Positions 37,401 through 52,400 of a stretch of 64,000 nt of DNA are shown piece by piece. The translations under genes and the position numbers were made by a program. Under the pieces are notes generated by a model. It made no database searches, was not told the origin of the DNA, and saw only the letters and a program-made list of their open reading frames with translations. The stretch's first letter is position 1, and the number at the start of each line of letters is the position of its first letter. The stretch spans positions 5,346,001 through 5,410,000 of the forward strand of contig NC_064437.1 in the NCBI RefSeq assembly GCF_023343835.1, given 5' to 3'. Source of the DNA: Lagopus muta (lineage: Eukaryota; Chordata; Aves; Galliformes; Phasianidae).

Positions 37401-40400
37401 ACTGTGTTGTTCCTTAGCTTATGCACTTACGTCACAGCACCTGGAAGTGCTCTTGTGGCTCTTTCTGATGTTTCCTGTCACCTGTGGTTTTACTTTTTGT
37501 TTTTCTGGATACACATAAGTCTTGAAAAGCAACTGCCAGTAAAACTAGCCAGCCAGTTTGAGCCCCACGGGAGTTTTTGGGGTTGGCTTGATGTGGGCCT
37601 TCATTAAGGATGGAAGTTGATATTATTTCAGTTATCTGGTTACATAACAAGCTTTATAGCATCATACAATGCTCTAAAAGAAGTATATTTTGCTTGTTCC
37701 CATCCTTTGCTCAGAGTTTTAGCCCTGCTCATCCCTGTAAGCTCGTGATGTACAGAATTTGCTGTGGTGAGAACAGGTAGCTGCATAGCAATAGCTACAC
37801 AAACAACATAAAGAAAGATAAATAGTTTGACAGAGTTTATATCTGCCCTAGGAATATTTGCTACAAGATCAGATTTTAGACCCTGCAGTTACCAGATGCA
37901 CAGTGTTTCTTGCAGGTATAAACAAACACAGGATACTATTTTTAATACTGGAAATGGGAAAAACAAGAGAGCTGAGAGAGAGTAGAAGCCAAACATGAAT
38001 TCACGGTTGAACACATAACGCTGTCTTAGACTGAACAAAGCTGAAAGATCATCTGCAGACCCGAAGTTCTCTGATTCTTTTTGGGATAGAGGCCTCGATT
38101 CTCTTCTGCTGATTACTGCAATGCAAATAGTGTGTTTTCTCTTGTATATCCAAAAGGTTTCAGCAAATATCTCAGGTTTTCAAACAGGCACACACATTCA
38201 CAGCAGTGACAGAGGTGGACCTCAGCGCATCCTGCCCAGAGTGCTCTGATATGTTTAAAAAAGCATGGATCTTTAGCTGTGATCTGCTGATGAGCTCGTT
38301 TGTTAACCAGCCTTGTCTCCAGATAATGAATTTCCTCACTTCAGCCAGGAGATGGCTCTGTCTGGAAGAGCCAGGAACCACGAGCTGTTAGCGGAGTGTT
38401 TGCAGCCGCTCCAGTGCAGTAGTAGCACATCTGGAGGCCTTTGAGGCTTTTCCTAGGAGTGTTACCTACCAGAAAATCTCTTGCTCAATATAGTTAACAA
38501 AAAGCTCTTCCCCCCCCTCCTCGGCTTCCCTTCACCCCACATCTATCCTTCACCTGCAGTATTGCTTTCAGGACAAATTGAATATCAGAAATATTTGCTT
38601 ATCACTTCAGTTTCTCAAGTTTTGAGTGCTCGAAATTTAAATCTAATGCCAATGTCTTTGTACTCTACACTAAACAAAGACTGAGAAAGAAACAAACACC
38701 CATTTTTCCCATCAACAGCATCTTCAATTTGCTAAAGCAAACACTCCCAGTGCCAGCAGTGGCCGGCACAGGGGCTGGCTGTGTGCAGGTCTGGCACTCT
38801 GACCATCACAGTGCAATAACTCACGTGGTGCCACTCCCTGCTGAGCATCTCTGCCCTTGTGCCCAGGGTCTGGAGAAGGCAGGCTTAGGAAGACCAAGGC
38901 TTGCAGCCTGTGGGTAGTATGTCCAGATAACACTAGAAGTGAACAGATTATTTTTTTCCCTATATCCAGATGTATAGTTTCACAGGCCTTACAGGAACTT
39001 AATCATCTTGTTCTGATCTCAGAATAATTATTAGATTTTAAATTTATTTAACAATAACCATTTTTTTCATAATTAAGAAATATTGTGTAGCAGAGATTTG
39101 ATCCTTTCTTTTGTGCAGAATTGATTAAGGAAAGATTGTTCCCTTTATAGTCACACCTAAATAACGAATTTGACCTGGATTTTTTAGAAAAAGTCCTCTG
39201 TCCTTTAAGTGTACTGTTCCTAATTCAAGCAGATGTATGCTAATAAAAATTACATTTATTTTAAAGGTTCATTTAGGGGTAGTAATAAATGTTTGATACT
39301 TTTGGGGTTTTGTTGGTTGAATTAAATATGATATGCTAAATATAGAACTGTCTTTAAGGGGATTCCTGTCCATAATGCCATCAGTTCTGGTAATCCCTTA
39401 TCCTTCTGCTCAGATTCCTGAGTGGGTCATTTAGTTAGGAAATTACTCCATCATAGTATCCTTTTACCCATATATATATGTGTAGATATATATATATATA
39501 TGATTTTTTTTTCAGTTATTTGATTAGGGGAAACCACTGGCATTTTAACATCCCACTAATGAAAAATATTGCTCTTACTGATTTATGGAATTCTGTTCTT
39601 GTTCAGCTCTACTGCTCCATACCAGAACCTGTTAGCTATACTTGAGGAGCTGACAACTGTGTGGATGGACTTTGTAAGATGTGGAGGCACGCTGGGTGCA
39701 GGCAGATGTGAGCTCACTCGGCCCATGAGCCAAGCAGACCTGCACCAGCTCTGAGCCGGAAGCCACAGAGCCGCATCAGCGTGGCTTTGCTCCCAGGCCT
39801 GTGTGTGAAGAGCTGTTGTGGCTCCATGGCTTCTGGACCGGTCTTGGCAGCCCAGGCTGAAAACAGAGCGTGTCCACGTCTGTCTGCAGTTGCCTGGGTA
39901 GATGTACCCTAAGTAACTTCTTGCAACAGAATATTCTCTGAGAGTTTAGGGTTTAGTGATGCTGTGAGACAGGCCGGGGGCTTGGGAAATTTGTGCTATG
40001 CACTGTTTTGCTTGCTGTTATCTGAAGATGAAACTGATAATACACCACAGACTGGAATTTGTCTGTTTTACTACTTAAGTTTACAGTTTGCTAGGGATGA
40101 AAAATTTGACCTGATCACTCAGAGGCCGGAACTGAATTTTGCAATCTGAAATTTCTACCATGAATATGAATCTGTGACTGATATAGCCAACATCATGTCC
40201 ATTCATAAGGGAGATACAAATCTCTACAAGGTGATGAAATTATCTCTCTTTTTTTTTTTTTTTTTTTAATCTATCATTAAATTTAAACCAAAAAGCTAGC
40301 TAAAATTCATTCACACAGAAGTACTGGTTTGGTATGAATGATAGTATGTTCAGTGCTATTTCTTTTAATCCTTTCTTGGAACTGAAAATTGAACAGGAAA

Positions 40401-43400
40401 GGATAGACAATATGAACTTCTGGTCCATTCTGGTTTGGGTCTTCTCTGCTGTGTATGAGTTAAACTATTGCCTCTAATCATTCTTTGCTAAATATCAGTC
40501 ACTGTTGCTATGTTTAGGCAGTGGCCAAGCTGGGCTCTGGGGCTTAATGAAGTGCAATAGAAAAATACTGGCACTCAGGAACAGGACTACCCAGCAGAAG
40601 AACATTCTGTTGGGTTAGTGTGGGAAAATCTGAGAATACTTGAATGGTAACATAAAGCATGTATATCATCCCATTTCTGAATCACCTGTTGTGTGTATCA
40701 CTGTAATAGAAATAACAACACTCATAAATTTCACCCTGGTGAGAATAAGGTGTTAACCCTTTCCTAGGATATGTTATCTGCAGTTTTACTGTGGAGAGAA
40801 TTAATCTAGAGACGAGAGTTTTAAGGAGAAAACTTAAGGAAATAAATGTGTAAAGTTTTCAAATGAAAAGCAGAACTGTACTTGAATGGAAGTGAATGGG
40901 AAGTTCTACTCAAAGGTAAGAATTGATCAGAGAGGAAGCTCACCAAACACCAGTAACTACTTTAAATTACCCATATCTCTATTGCACTGCAGAACTGATC
41001 ACAGGTCACCCCAAAAGTTCTCCAGATGGTGCTGTAAGGTTTAAGCATGAGCTTGTAGAGGAAAATTTGATTTCTACCTTCTTAGGAGACCTTATGAATC
41101 CTCTCTCCATGCCTCAGATATTTTCAAAGGTTTCAGTACATTATAAACTAACGTTTTCTTGTAGCTACATGTGTTTAGAGATATCATATTTAGTAGTCAG
41201 ATCCAATAGAATCATTGAATCATAGAATCACTAAGGTTGGAAAAGACCTTAAAGATCAAGTCCAACCGCCACCTAACCATGCCCCCCTAACTCTAACAAC
41301 CCTCCACTAAATCACGTCCCTGAGCACCACATCCAAACGGTTTTTAAACACACCCAGGGATGGTGGTCTTCTGCTGTTTTTTTTTTAACTGGCATAAACT
41401 GTTTTCAGTGAAAAATGACATACGGCAGAGTTTTTCATGTCATAATGACAAAGTTGGACCAGTTCCATACAAATTATTTAGGCAGTATCAGTAGGGGTGT
41501 AACGATGTGCAGCAGACATCTGGAGTCACAAAGTGAATGAGTGTGGAGAGCACTGATAGATTTTACAAATGGGATTCAAATAGTTTGTGACCAGAATTCT
41601 TCTGCAGTCTTCTTAGTATGAAGTAGTTTATGTCTTGCAAAGAAATGGCAGTGGCATGTAAAGTTTGAGGAGCTGGCTGAAATCCTTCTGTTTCCTTAGG
41701 ATGGAGCCATGTGTGATCAATAAACAGTTGAATAAATCTGACTTTTTTATAATTGGAATTTGTATTCCAAATCCTTCTGGTGTTTTCTTAATCTAAAAAT
41801 AGTTGAAAGAACTGTCTGACCAGAAAATCAAGTATCATTGAGTTTCTTGGCTCTTTCCCTAGATGGAAGCTTCACATCCATACTTAACAGATAATTTATT
41901 TTTATTTGCATCCCAACTTCTGAATTTAGGAAATGTTTTATCAGAACAGCTAAAGTCAACCTGCCGGCCTGAATTCTGCGTGTGCTGTAATATAATGTCT
42001 CAGGTCTTCTTCGTCAGTCAATGATCAAAAGTTACTCTTTGTTCCTTCTAGCATTCACAGATTGTCACTTTGGCTTCACGTGTTGGATTACTGGAGAGGA
42101 AGTAGTGGCAGAACAGCCATTGGACATTGATGTTCATTGTGTGCTGAGCAAAGTCCTGCCTGTTCTGCATTAGTTTGTAAGAACAGATTCCCTGTAGCAC
42201 ACTAATAAATACAGTGCATTATTTGATTTCCTGCTCAAAAAAATGGATGTCATGATTAGCTAGAAATGTAGATTTATTAGTTTCGGTTTCTTTTCTTGAA
42301 GCCTAGCAGTATAATTAAACATAGTTACTGCAAATAGCATATTGCAGACAGCTTGATTTTCTGACATCTTTATTTGCTTTTTGAAGACAGAGGGCAAGAT
42401 TTTCTATCATGCTTGACACCTTTGGGATGCCACTGTCTTTAGCAAAATAGCTACCAGTGACAAAACATGCCTGGACATTTTCCTCCTCTGGGGAACATGC
42501 TTTAGGTCCCAAAGGTCCCTTACAACTCCTACGATTCTGCGATAGTGTGATTCTTGTGTGACAAGTATACAGGTAGAGACTGACAGATGTGCCAACTAGT
42601 GTGTTTGTGCATGTCTGAACAGGAGGCGTCTTTTCCTGTGCAGTGTGATATGACATCTGGAGATAAAAAACTGATGTCACTTTAAGTAAAAGAAGACCAT
42701 GCAGGTAAAGCAGAAATGGCTTCGGTCTTCCCACCAGTACCACTGTCTCTGTGGTGTATGTTGTCAGCAGCAGACATGTCTGTCACAGTCATAGCAGCAC
42801 CTAGCTCTGTTGGTATTCCATCATGTTAGAAAAAGGGAAGAATATCCTGGAAAGAAAAAGTCATTCTGATCCCTGCTACTAAAATCATTTCAACTTTACT
42901 GGAGACTAAGAGCAGTATCAAGCATCAAACTGTAGGAAGAATCAGAGAAGGCTCCTTATTTCTTTCTCTCATTACTGTGAAGTGTCTTATTTTCATTGTT
43001 GCAAGATGTTTCTCTATAAGTGGTACCTCCATGGAAATGAACCAGCCCGGTCACCAATGAGGGAAGTGTGGATGGTCCATGACAGTACAGAGATAGCTTC
43101 AGGCTGCCAATTTCCACTACAAATTATTTGTGTTTAAACAAGTGCCTTAATTTTGCTGTTTCCTTGTCTGTAGAAGATAAATAGTGCCTTTCTGTATGAT
43201 AGATTTTTATATTAGTGAAGCATTTTAAGATGAGTAAATGGCTTGAGCTGTGGAAATGGAGATTATTACCATGTTGAAAGTTAAAGGCACTGACCTTGAC
43301 AAAAAGCTACAAGACAGCCTGCCTGCCCAATGGAGCAGCATTAGTGGAGCCTGCACTTCACTTTCATGATGCTTGACTGTAATATAATCCCCTCTAATGT

Positions 43401-46400
43401 AGCTGTTAGAGGAGCTTCGCAGCCTCACTGGCAGAATTTGCTTAGCCAGGTCTTTTCTATGGCATGCAATTACAAAATGAGAATGGGAGAGTGGGAATGG
43501 GATGAATGAAAACAAACATGATTGTAGGACCAACTGCTTGTGTTTAATACTTGACCATTACTTCTTGACAGGATTAATGTCTTTCTAATCACACTAATCC
43601 TTTCTGATAACTTCATCCATAATCCATCTATTTCAAAGCAACATCCAGATGGCTTCTGGTGGCGAGGAAGACAAAATAAACAAGCAGAATGGAGTCTTTA
43701 CTGCAGCTCCTTGTATTTCCCATTTCTGGGGACAGGTTTTGGTCTTGATGGAAGTAAAAAAATTGCTTTTTATCAGAAGGCAACAGATAAAAAAAGAAGA
43801 GAATGGCAGAGAGAATAGAAAGTTCTGTTTTTGTACGTAAATAAAATACTTCATAAATACTCTGATGCTTATCAGTGACGACCAGAAAAAGCCTAGAGAT
43901 GCTCACAAGAGTTTAGCTAATTGTTTGCAGGGGCTAATTAGATTTCCAAGATATTGAAAGAATTCCCTTCCTCATTATTTAAAGCCTGCTAGAGTAATTT
44001 TTGGCATTTTACACAGATTTCTCTCCAAGCAGACATGAAACATAGTATTTAATAGTTCCATTTGCTTGTACTGTTACCAATGTTTAAAACAACATAGTAA
44101 CTGACCTTGTGTTTTTATTTAGTCACATTTAGAATAATTTCTGGAGATACAGACATCTTCCTTTTCCCTTTGAGTTTCCCTCTAAGAGCTTCATCTAAGT
44201 TTCACTGGATCTTCCACTGATCCTCCTCACTGTTCTCCCTCAACAAAGATCCAATAAAGACATGATTTATTGTAACATTTCATAAATCATATGGAGACTT
44301 TTCCCCCCAAATAAAAAAAATTTAATCAAGCCATTCTAGAGAAAATAACGTACCTATTTTGTTGTTTATTTGAGCTTTTTTACTAACAGCAAACAATTAA
44401 ACAATTGAAGTCTTAAAGAAATAATTAAGCCTTAAATATCAACCCCACTAAAATGCTGCAAGTAAATAAATTTTTTTAATGGTTTTCAACATCCAGCTTC
44501 TGAACAAACTGCTACCATCTTATTCATTGCCTTCCTGACTCTTTCTCCAATAAAAATGAAAGTAGTTGGGAGAGGAGATTAGACAGATTTGGCTGAATGG
44601 AAACAACTTATTTACTGAAAACAAAGCAGAGTAGATTTAGAGTTGCCCAAGTCTTAGTTAAATAAATAAATAAGTAAATAAATAAACAAAACAAACTGGA
44701 CATTTTTTACTTGTTAAGAAAAGAAGTATAAAATTTAAGGAAGAATCTCTTCCTGCAAATACCATGAAGCATCAGTTTTATATCACAAAGAGATCTGAAG
44801 GTTATTAAACACAACTTTGAAGAGGCTTGAAAGCCACAGAAATCCAAGGACCATAGGGCAGATATGTACACAGATATATAGGACATAGAACAAATTTGGA
44901 GGTTATTGTTCTAAATTGTGCATAATCTCTGAGCATACACAACTTCATCCAGGATCTGCTGGACGAACAAGATCATAGAATAAAACAGCAGACTCTTCTA
45001 GTCAGCAGAAAAAAGAACAACACAGAAGGATCATTTTCACATGTAGCTGGAACAACCTACGCAGGAAATAAAGAGGTCGTGGGGCTGTTTCGTTTGTTTT
45101 GATGCCTGTTATTACATCCAGTACCAGATGTTTCAAAGCAAGGTGCAAAAAAACCTTTTAAATCATAGAAATCAGATTTCACTTAGATCCCGCTCTACGA
45201 GGTTTAATATTTCATCCAAAACTAATTCAAATGTATTTTGGAGGCCTTAAACTTGACATTGTATTTTTTTCAATACAAACTAAGAAATGGTCCCTAAATA
45301 TGAAATTGTAAGAACTTTTTTTCTTGTTTCGTTTTTTGGCCAGACTGATTAAATGAGTGAGAAATGTCGTAATTATTCAGAAAAGCTGCAGGTTGGTTTT
45401 CATTGTGTTATTCCTTTCTTGTCTACGTGGCAATCATATTATGGAAGCTATGCATGAAGCATATTTGTAGAAGCTACTTAAATACATGGGAAGTCAGGTG
45501 ATTTTAACCTATAAATCAAAAATCTGCCCTGCTATTCCAAGCCTAATCAGATTCTCAGGATTTATAGGAATTTAAAGCATCCTGGTTTTCACTCATTTGT
45601 GTTTCTTAAGAGTCTGGTTCTGAAGGGCACAGAAACATCTTTGTTCAGTCATAGAAGATGCTTGGGCTGCTGTTGGCAAAGGTAGCAATATAGCCAAGAG
45701 TGTCTAATGAACATTAGTTTTAAAGGTAAAACCTGAACATGACCAGTGATCGTAGGAAGCTACTCCTTCCGAATTCCTTATTCCATACAATAACTGTGAT
45801 GTCTGCTAATCTTGGTGCCTTCTGTTCTGTTACTTCTGACATCAAATGTATGAAGTCAAATGAAAAGCTTAATGAGTGACTACAATCTCTGACTATTTAC
45901 AGACATTTCTTCCTGAAAATTAGTCTGAGCAATGGCTTAAAATGTTCACTGATGCTCCACAGCCTTCCTAAAACTGCTTCCACTGGTTCCTTCTTCAAAC
46001 TGAACTTTGCAGGCCATGAATAACACGCAGCTTTATTTGAACCCAGACTTTGATTCATGCTTCATCACACCACAGTTTCTCCTGTTGATGGAACAGCTTG
46101 TACTGGATGTCATCTCCAGACAACTGGGAGAAGAGGAGGTTATCAGGAGTAGTCAGCACGGGTTCACAAGGGGGAGGTCGTGCTTGACCAACCTGGTAGC
46201 CTTCTATGATGTTGTCTCTGGCTGGGTGGATAGGGGGAGAGCAGTGGATGTAGTCTACCTTGATTTCAGCAAGGCATTTGATACTGTCCCCCATGACGTC
46301 CTTATAACAAAGCTGAGGAAGTGTGGGATAGATGAGTGGACAGTGAGGTGGGTTGAGAACTGGCTGACTGGCAGAGCACAGAGGGTCGTTGTTGGTGGTG

Positions 46401-49400
46401 CAGAGTCTGGTTGGAGGCCTATAACTAGCGGTGTTCCTCAGGGGTCTGTGCTGGGTCTGGTCTTGTTCAACATCTTCAGCAATGACCTTGATGAGGGGAT
46501 AATGGCCACCCTCAGCAAGTTTGCCGATGATACGAAGTTGGGAGGATTGGCTGACAGCCTGAAGGCTGTGTTGCCATTCAGCAAGACCTGGATAGGCTGG
46601 AGAGCTGGGCAGAAAAAAACCGGATGAGGTTTAACAAAAGCAAGTGTAGAGTCTTGCATCTGGGGAGGAATAATTGCATGCACCAGTACAGGTTGGGGGA
46701 TGAGCTGCTGGAGGGGAGCTCTGCGGAAAGGGACCTGGGTGTCCTGGTGGACGACAGGTTGGCCATGAGCCAGCAGTGTGCCCTTGTGGCCAAAAAGGCC
46801 AATGGCTTACTGGGGTGCATTAAAAAGAGCGTGGCCAGCAGGTCAAAGGAGGTGATCCTCCCCCTCTACTCTGCCCTGGTAAGACCTCATCTGGAGTACT
46901 GCGTCCAGTTCTGGGCTCCCCAGTACAAAAAAGACAGGGATCTCTTGGAGAGAGTCCAGCGGAGGGCCACGAAGATGGTGAAGGGCCTGGAGCATCTCCC
47001 CTATGAGGAAAGGCTGAGTGAACTGGGTCTGTTCAGCCTTGAGAAAAGGAGACTGAGAGGGGACCTGATCCAGGTCTATAAATATCTGAGGTGTGGGGGG
47101 CAGAATGGCAGAATGGAAGTTCCGCACAAACATGCGCAAGAACTTCTTTACAGTGAGGTGACGGAGCACTGGAACAGGCTGCCCAGGGAGGTGGTGGAGT
47201 CTCCTTCTCTGGAGATGTTCAAGAACCTGCCTGGATGCCTACCTGTGCGACCTGCTGTAGGGAACCTGCTTTGGCAGGGGGGTTGGACTCGATGATCTCT
47301 AGAGGTCCCTTCCAACCCCTACAATTCTGTGATTCTGTGATTCTGTGATTCTGTTGCATCTCCATAGTTAATTACTTTTGAGAACTTTCTCATCACAGCA
47401 TGAAGCAAGCATGACTTTATCTGGTGACAGGATAATCTCATTACAGATGATGATCTTGTTAATGAATATCCCCAAGACAGAGCAATCTCATTATTAGCCC
47501 CCTCAGGATTTGCCACCTACGAGCCAATGTCTGATTAGATTCTAGCTGCACATCATTCCCCAGATCTAACTGTAAAATGGCTGAGGCTGAGGTGGCACCC
47601 TCAAATGCACATGACCCACTGAAGTGCTTAATTAGGAGGTTTTGCCTTCAGTTCTCCTGGACACGCTTCCCAGGTAAATAGTCATGACAGTTCAAGCACC
47701 GTGTGCAGCAGAGTTATCTCCCACTGCTCTGCAGAGCAAACACAACACAGGTGACATCAAGGACTGTCTTTCCACAGAGATAATGGCTTCAGGACAGCAC
47801 CAGAAAAAAACCTGTACTCCTTCTCCCCTCTCTATGTGGCATCCTACCCAATAGTTGCAGATCTGCTTGGTCAAGGCTTTCGTACCACTTGTGTCAGTTT
47901 CCCCGCATAATATACCTATGATGAACACTTAAAATAATTACTGTGGAAAACATCCAGCTAGTTTATTCTGAGACACGTACAACATTTAAATCAGTGCTTT
48001 AGAATATCGAGTCTTCCAAGGAAGTATCATTGCTGCTACTGTTTTTCATTTTTAGTATGTAGTGTTGTGTTTGTAAACAGAGCTTTACAGGCAAAAAGAA
48101 AGGTGGAATTTTTATCGAAATGTTCAAAGAGAAGGAAGAAAATGGCTACAAAAGTGAGAGAGATCAAGATGGTCATTTTCTAAATGATCGTATCACAGTG
48201 CAGGCAGCATTTTCCCTTGCTCCTGTAGCATTAACAAAAACTGTCCTACATGAGAGAGTGGCGATGCAGAAAAGCAATGCATTTTCTTAATTAATCTAGT
48301 GGAGAGCAGGAACCTGAGCACTAAACCCCATCCATTTGATTTCATTAAATGTACTATAAAGGTTAAGCTGCACTTTAGTATTGGCTCTAGACAACCTCAA
48401 TGAGTAGAGTGAGGTCAAGAAGGTCTCATTCAAGGAGATGCAGCTTAGTACATCACTATTTATCAGGAAAAGCTTGATAATCTGTTCTGTCTTTATGATA
48501 AATCTAGGCAGCGGGGTCACATCAAATAGTAAATGTAATATTGTATTTCAACTTTAGTTTTCCAGAGATGCATGTTTAGAAGAGTTTACATCAGATTATT
48601 CAAAGCTAAATCTTAATTTAAAGCCCCAGGCAACACAGGTGTGATTAGAAACTAACATCTCAGTCTCTGATTACTGGGAAGCAGTAGCAGGGTCTATGCT
48701 AGAGCAGCAAGGGCAAGTTCAGGCATCAAGCAGAGCCTTAATTTGCCTGTAAAAGAGGGTTAGTGGGGGTGAAACTACATGGCAGATAGTTACATAGCAT
48801 GGCAGAGAGTTACATAGCATGGCAGAGACAAGCTTTGTGAGGCCTCTGACCATCTTCTGGCAGTTGTGGGAAGAGCCAAAGGGGAAATAAGAGGTTGAGA
48901 TCACCACAGCATTTTCTTGAAGTGCTTTACTGGCTCACAAAGGAGTCTCGTCTGCTTACAGTGCAGTTACAGAGCCTGTCTGTTCCCCAGCACGACCCCT
49001 ACTGAAGCAAAAATCTATTGTGGTGTGTATGGGTTTAGAAAAAAGGAAAAGGTTTTTTGTTGTTCTTTTAGGTGAAAAATGCACCGTATGTCAAACTTGC
49101 CCCTAAGTATTTTTAACTTTGAAGTTACAGTCTTTCTTCACATGGGAAGGAATGAAAGGGCTGATCAGATTTCTTTCATAGGTCCCTTCCAATCACTTAT
49201 TCTACAGTTCTGTGAAGTTATGTGTAGGCTTTCATGCCTAAGTTTGCCTGACTGATTATTGCTATGACTCCTGTGAACTGGACCATCAAACATAAGGTGT
49301 AAAACTGTCCCTCAATCTTCAGGGAGCAGTCAGTAGGATTAGGTTGCCATGTGTGCAGCCTGAGCTTGCAAGTTCCTTCAGGAAACCAGGATCTCATATG

Positions 49401-52400
49401 GCACAAAGGAAACATCTTTTAAGATGCACAGTCTACAGCTTTGTATTACTGCAAGCTTCCAAAAGCACTGATATGAAGGCGATCTCGTAAGATGCAAATG
49501 GAATAATAGGAAATTAGGCTTTCTGTTGCATTGATGTTATGCATAAGGTGCCATGTATTTTGTGTTTTCTTTTCACAGCTTAATGTCTGGGCTAGCAGCC
49601 CTGGATGCCAAGACTTCCAGTCGATTGGGTATCATAACCGTCACTTATTACCTGTGGACAACATTTGTGGCTGTGATTGTGGGAATAATTATGGTCTCCA
49701 TCATTCATCCTGGTGGGGCCGCACAGAAGGAGAGCACTGAGGAGGGTGGAAAGCCCATCATGAGCTCTGCAGATGCACTGCTGGACTTAATCCGGTAACT
49801 ACATTCATTCTTCCTGGTTTCTGGAGACAATGTTTTGTACATAAATGCCTGAGGACGAGCTGTGGCCTGAGGACAAGGTCTTAAACCTTGAAGTCTTCAC
49901 AGTTTTGCACAGACATCAACTATGACAGGACTATGAGCCGCTCACTCCCTTTTTGCTGTGCTAAAAACCATCCACAGCTGCACTCTCTTTCTACCCTGAG
50001 TCTATACTGATGGTTTTTATTCTTCCACTACAGAAATAACCACATTCACTAAATAAATAAATAATAACACAACTGTGGGGAGTGGGCTTTCAGCCTAGAT
50101 AAACATTACGGGTGAAATCCTGGCTCTGCTGAAGTCAATTGCAAGACTCCTAAATATCTGTGTGGAAGTCTGGATTAAATGTAATGATGTATCTGCTGGT
50201 TTGAGCTGGAAAAGCTGATCCTTCAGCTCAGCGATAAATCACTTCCATTCACAGCTGGAGACCATCTTTTCAGGCCCAGATTGGCTTATCTTCTCAATTC
50301 ATTCATTTCCTCTCAATGTATCAGTTGCACATGTGCACAGAAGTTTGCACAGGAAGCATCTGGTATTCTTCAAAAAAAAAAAGAATGCTAAGTGTACAAG
50401 TGGAGTGCATGAATCTTGGCATGGTGATACACATATTCGCCCTCACTTATTTCAGATATGAAGCCACTTTGAAATGATGACATGTATTATTATTTCTTGT
50501 GATGTTATATATGACATTGTCAGGTTTGGAGTTTTTGGCAGAGAGGAAGGATGTTGCTGGAAACAGAGGAAGGATGTTGCTAGAAATTGAATTTCTGGAA
50601 TTTTTGGGTGAGGATTCTGCTTTCAGGAATGGTTTTAATCAGAAATAAGGCAAAGAACTACTGCAGAGCCTCATCATCATTCTAAACACCTATAACATTA
50701 ACCAGTGTTCACATTTCTAGAGTACTGATGGTATATGGAGGAATCTGGTGATAGCATAATGTAGCATGTATACAGTATTATTTTGCAGGTGATGCTTCCC
50801 CCACGTATTTGTTATGTTAAAAAACAGTAACAAAACCTCCAGTGTATGTGACACAATGAGGACAATACCACATGATTCTGAAACGGTTCCAAACCTCACA
50901 TCATCCAGGACATATGTAATCTGATTGACATATTGAATTTACTGCCTCAGAAAATGTACCCACAAGTCAGCCATTTTAAGTCTCAACAGAAGTATTTGAA
51001 AAGGTTCCATTCAAAAGTGAACTCCCAGAGATGGGGGATGTGATCTGTGGATGTGAATCTGCCCCTGCTGACATTCTCCTGAATTCAGCTTAGACAGAAA
51101 GGCCACTGAATGCAGCATAATATACACAGTTTTAGCCTTTGCACTGAAAATCTTCAGTGCTGTTGTGGACTTAAGTATCTGAGTTATTGTTTTACTCTGA
51201 TCTAGCTTTAAATCAAACCCATTTTCTGTTTCTGGAAGATACCCTTCAACCAGCTAGTTTGCTTTCATGCCTGTGCAGGAGTCTCCCCTTCCACAACTTG
51301 CCCCTCTTCTTTGGCATTGTGCAAGGATCTAGGCTGGGCACAAAGAATTCAGATGGTCATTTTCAGTCTGAAGCTTTGCAGGAGGTGCAGTTCTAACGAA
51401 CTGTCTAAAAGAACTCCCTTCTAAAGTTCTCTCTCTAGTTCTCTCTAGCTGCCATTTTACTACTGAGCTGAGACAGATATACAAATCTGCCTTAATTATA
51501 GTCAAGATTTCTGGTACGAGCTCATGAAATCCTATTTTCATCCATATTTAAAAATACAAATCCTTAGGCTAAGGATCATCATCTTGTTCTCTTTAAAGCT
51601 TCAAAACACCCGGTGCCTTATGAATTTTAATGTATTTACTCTCATGATGTGATTGCTTCTGTGAGGTAGGGAAGGGGCATCTTCCTTTCCTACAGCTGGA
51701 GAACTGAGATATATGGGAAAAAATACCTCACTGAGGATCATTCAGAAAATAGAGTATTTCCCAGAGGAAATATTCCCAGCTTCTATGAGAGCTACCAGTG
51801 TCATGTTCTAGGAAGGTGGTTTTGGGGCATCTCAATGGAAATAATTGCAGTGAATCAACACAGACTTTTGCCTTTCTTTCTTCCATGTGAATTATTGAAA
51901 TTAACTCTATACTTTTTTTCCAAATATAAGAAAAAGTGAATATTTAGTGGCCATTTTTCAGTTAGGAAATGAAGGAGAAAGTGTTTAAAGGGACAGAAAA
52001 AGGGCTGCACTTACAAGAATAATGTCCAATTGAAAATATTTTGTGTGTTTTCTTCGAGAACTTATGTCCACCTTACAAATAGAAGAGAAAAATGCATAGA
52101 GCTCGGGGGCGAATGTTTGTAAAACAAGATCTGTTACACAGGACTGCACTATTTACAATGGCAGTTACTATTTCCACCACGCTCAGCTGTCATTCTCATA
52201 TACCTTAAATTTATGTGGGTGAATTTCATTGCCACTTAAATCATGCTGTTTGCATTTGTCATCAATGGAATCAAATTTTGGCCGATGAGATAAAGGCAAA
52301 TGATTAAACACTACAAACATCCACTTGTGGAAACAAATCCAAGCCAAACTGGAGGTTCACCTTCCTGTTTTATACACAGCTTACCATGTGTGCAAATGGG

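Larger units (their letters stand above)
35731..41200 (+). other. SLC1A7 intron 2, left part
   Basis: No exon or recognised transposon. Contains a (TA)n stretch at 39471-39502 and a T19 run at 40249-40267. A GC-richer patch at about 38,740-38,900 and another at about 39,640-39,890 have open frames but no domain that I recognise. Confidence 0.55.

Noticed and set aside
42315-42743. 142-codon minus-strand frame in SLC1A7 intron 2
   Set aside because: Runs antisense through an old CR1 tail remnant and has no domain; chance frame.
46007-46627. 206-codon frame taken as a possible host gene
   Set aside because: It is the CR1 reverse transcriptase ([22 protein letters not shown]); only the first two dozen codons are non-CR1 flank.
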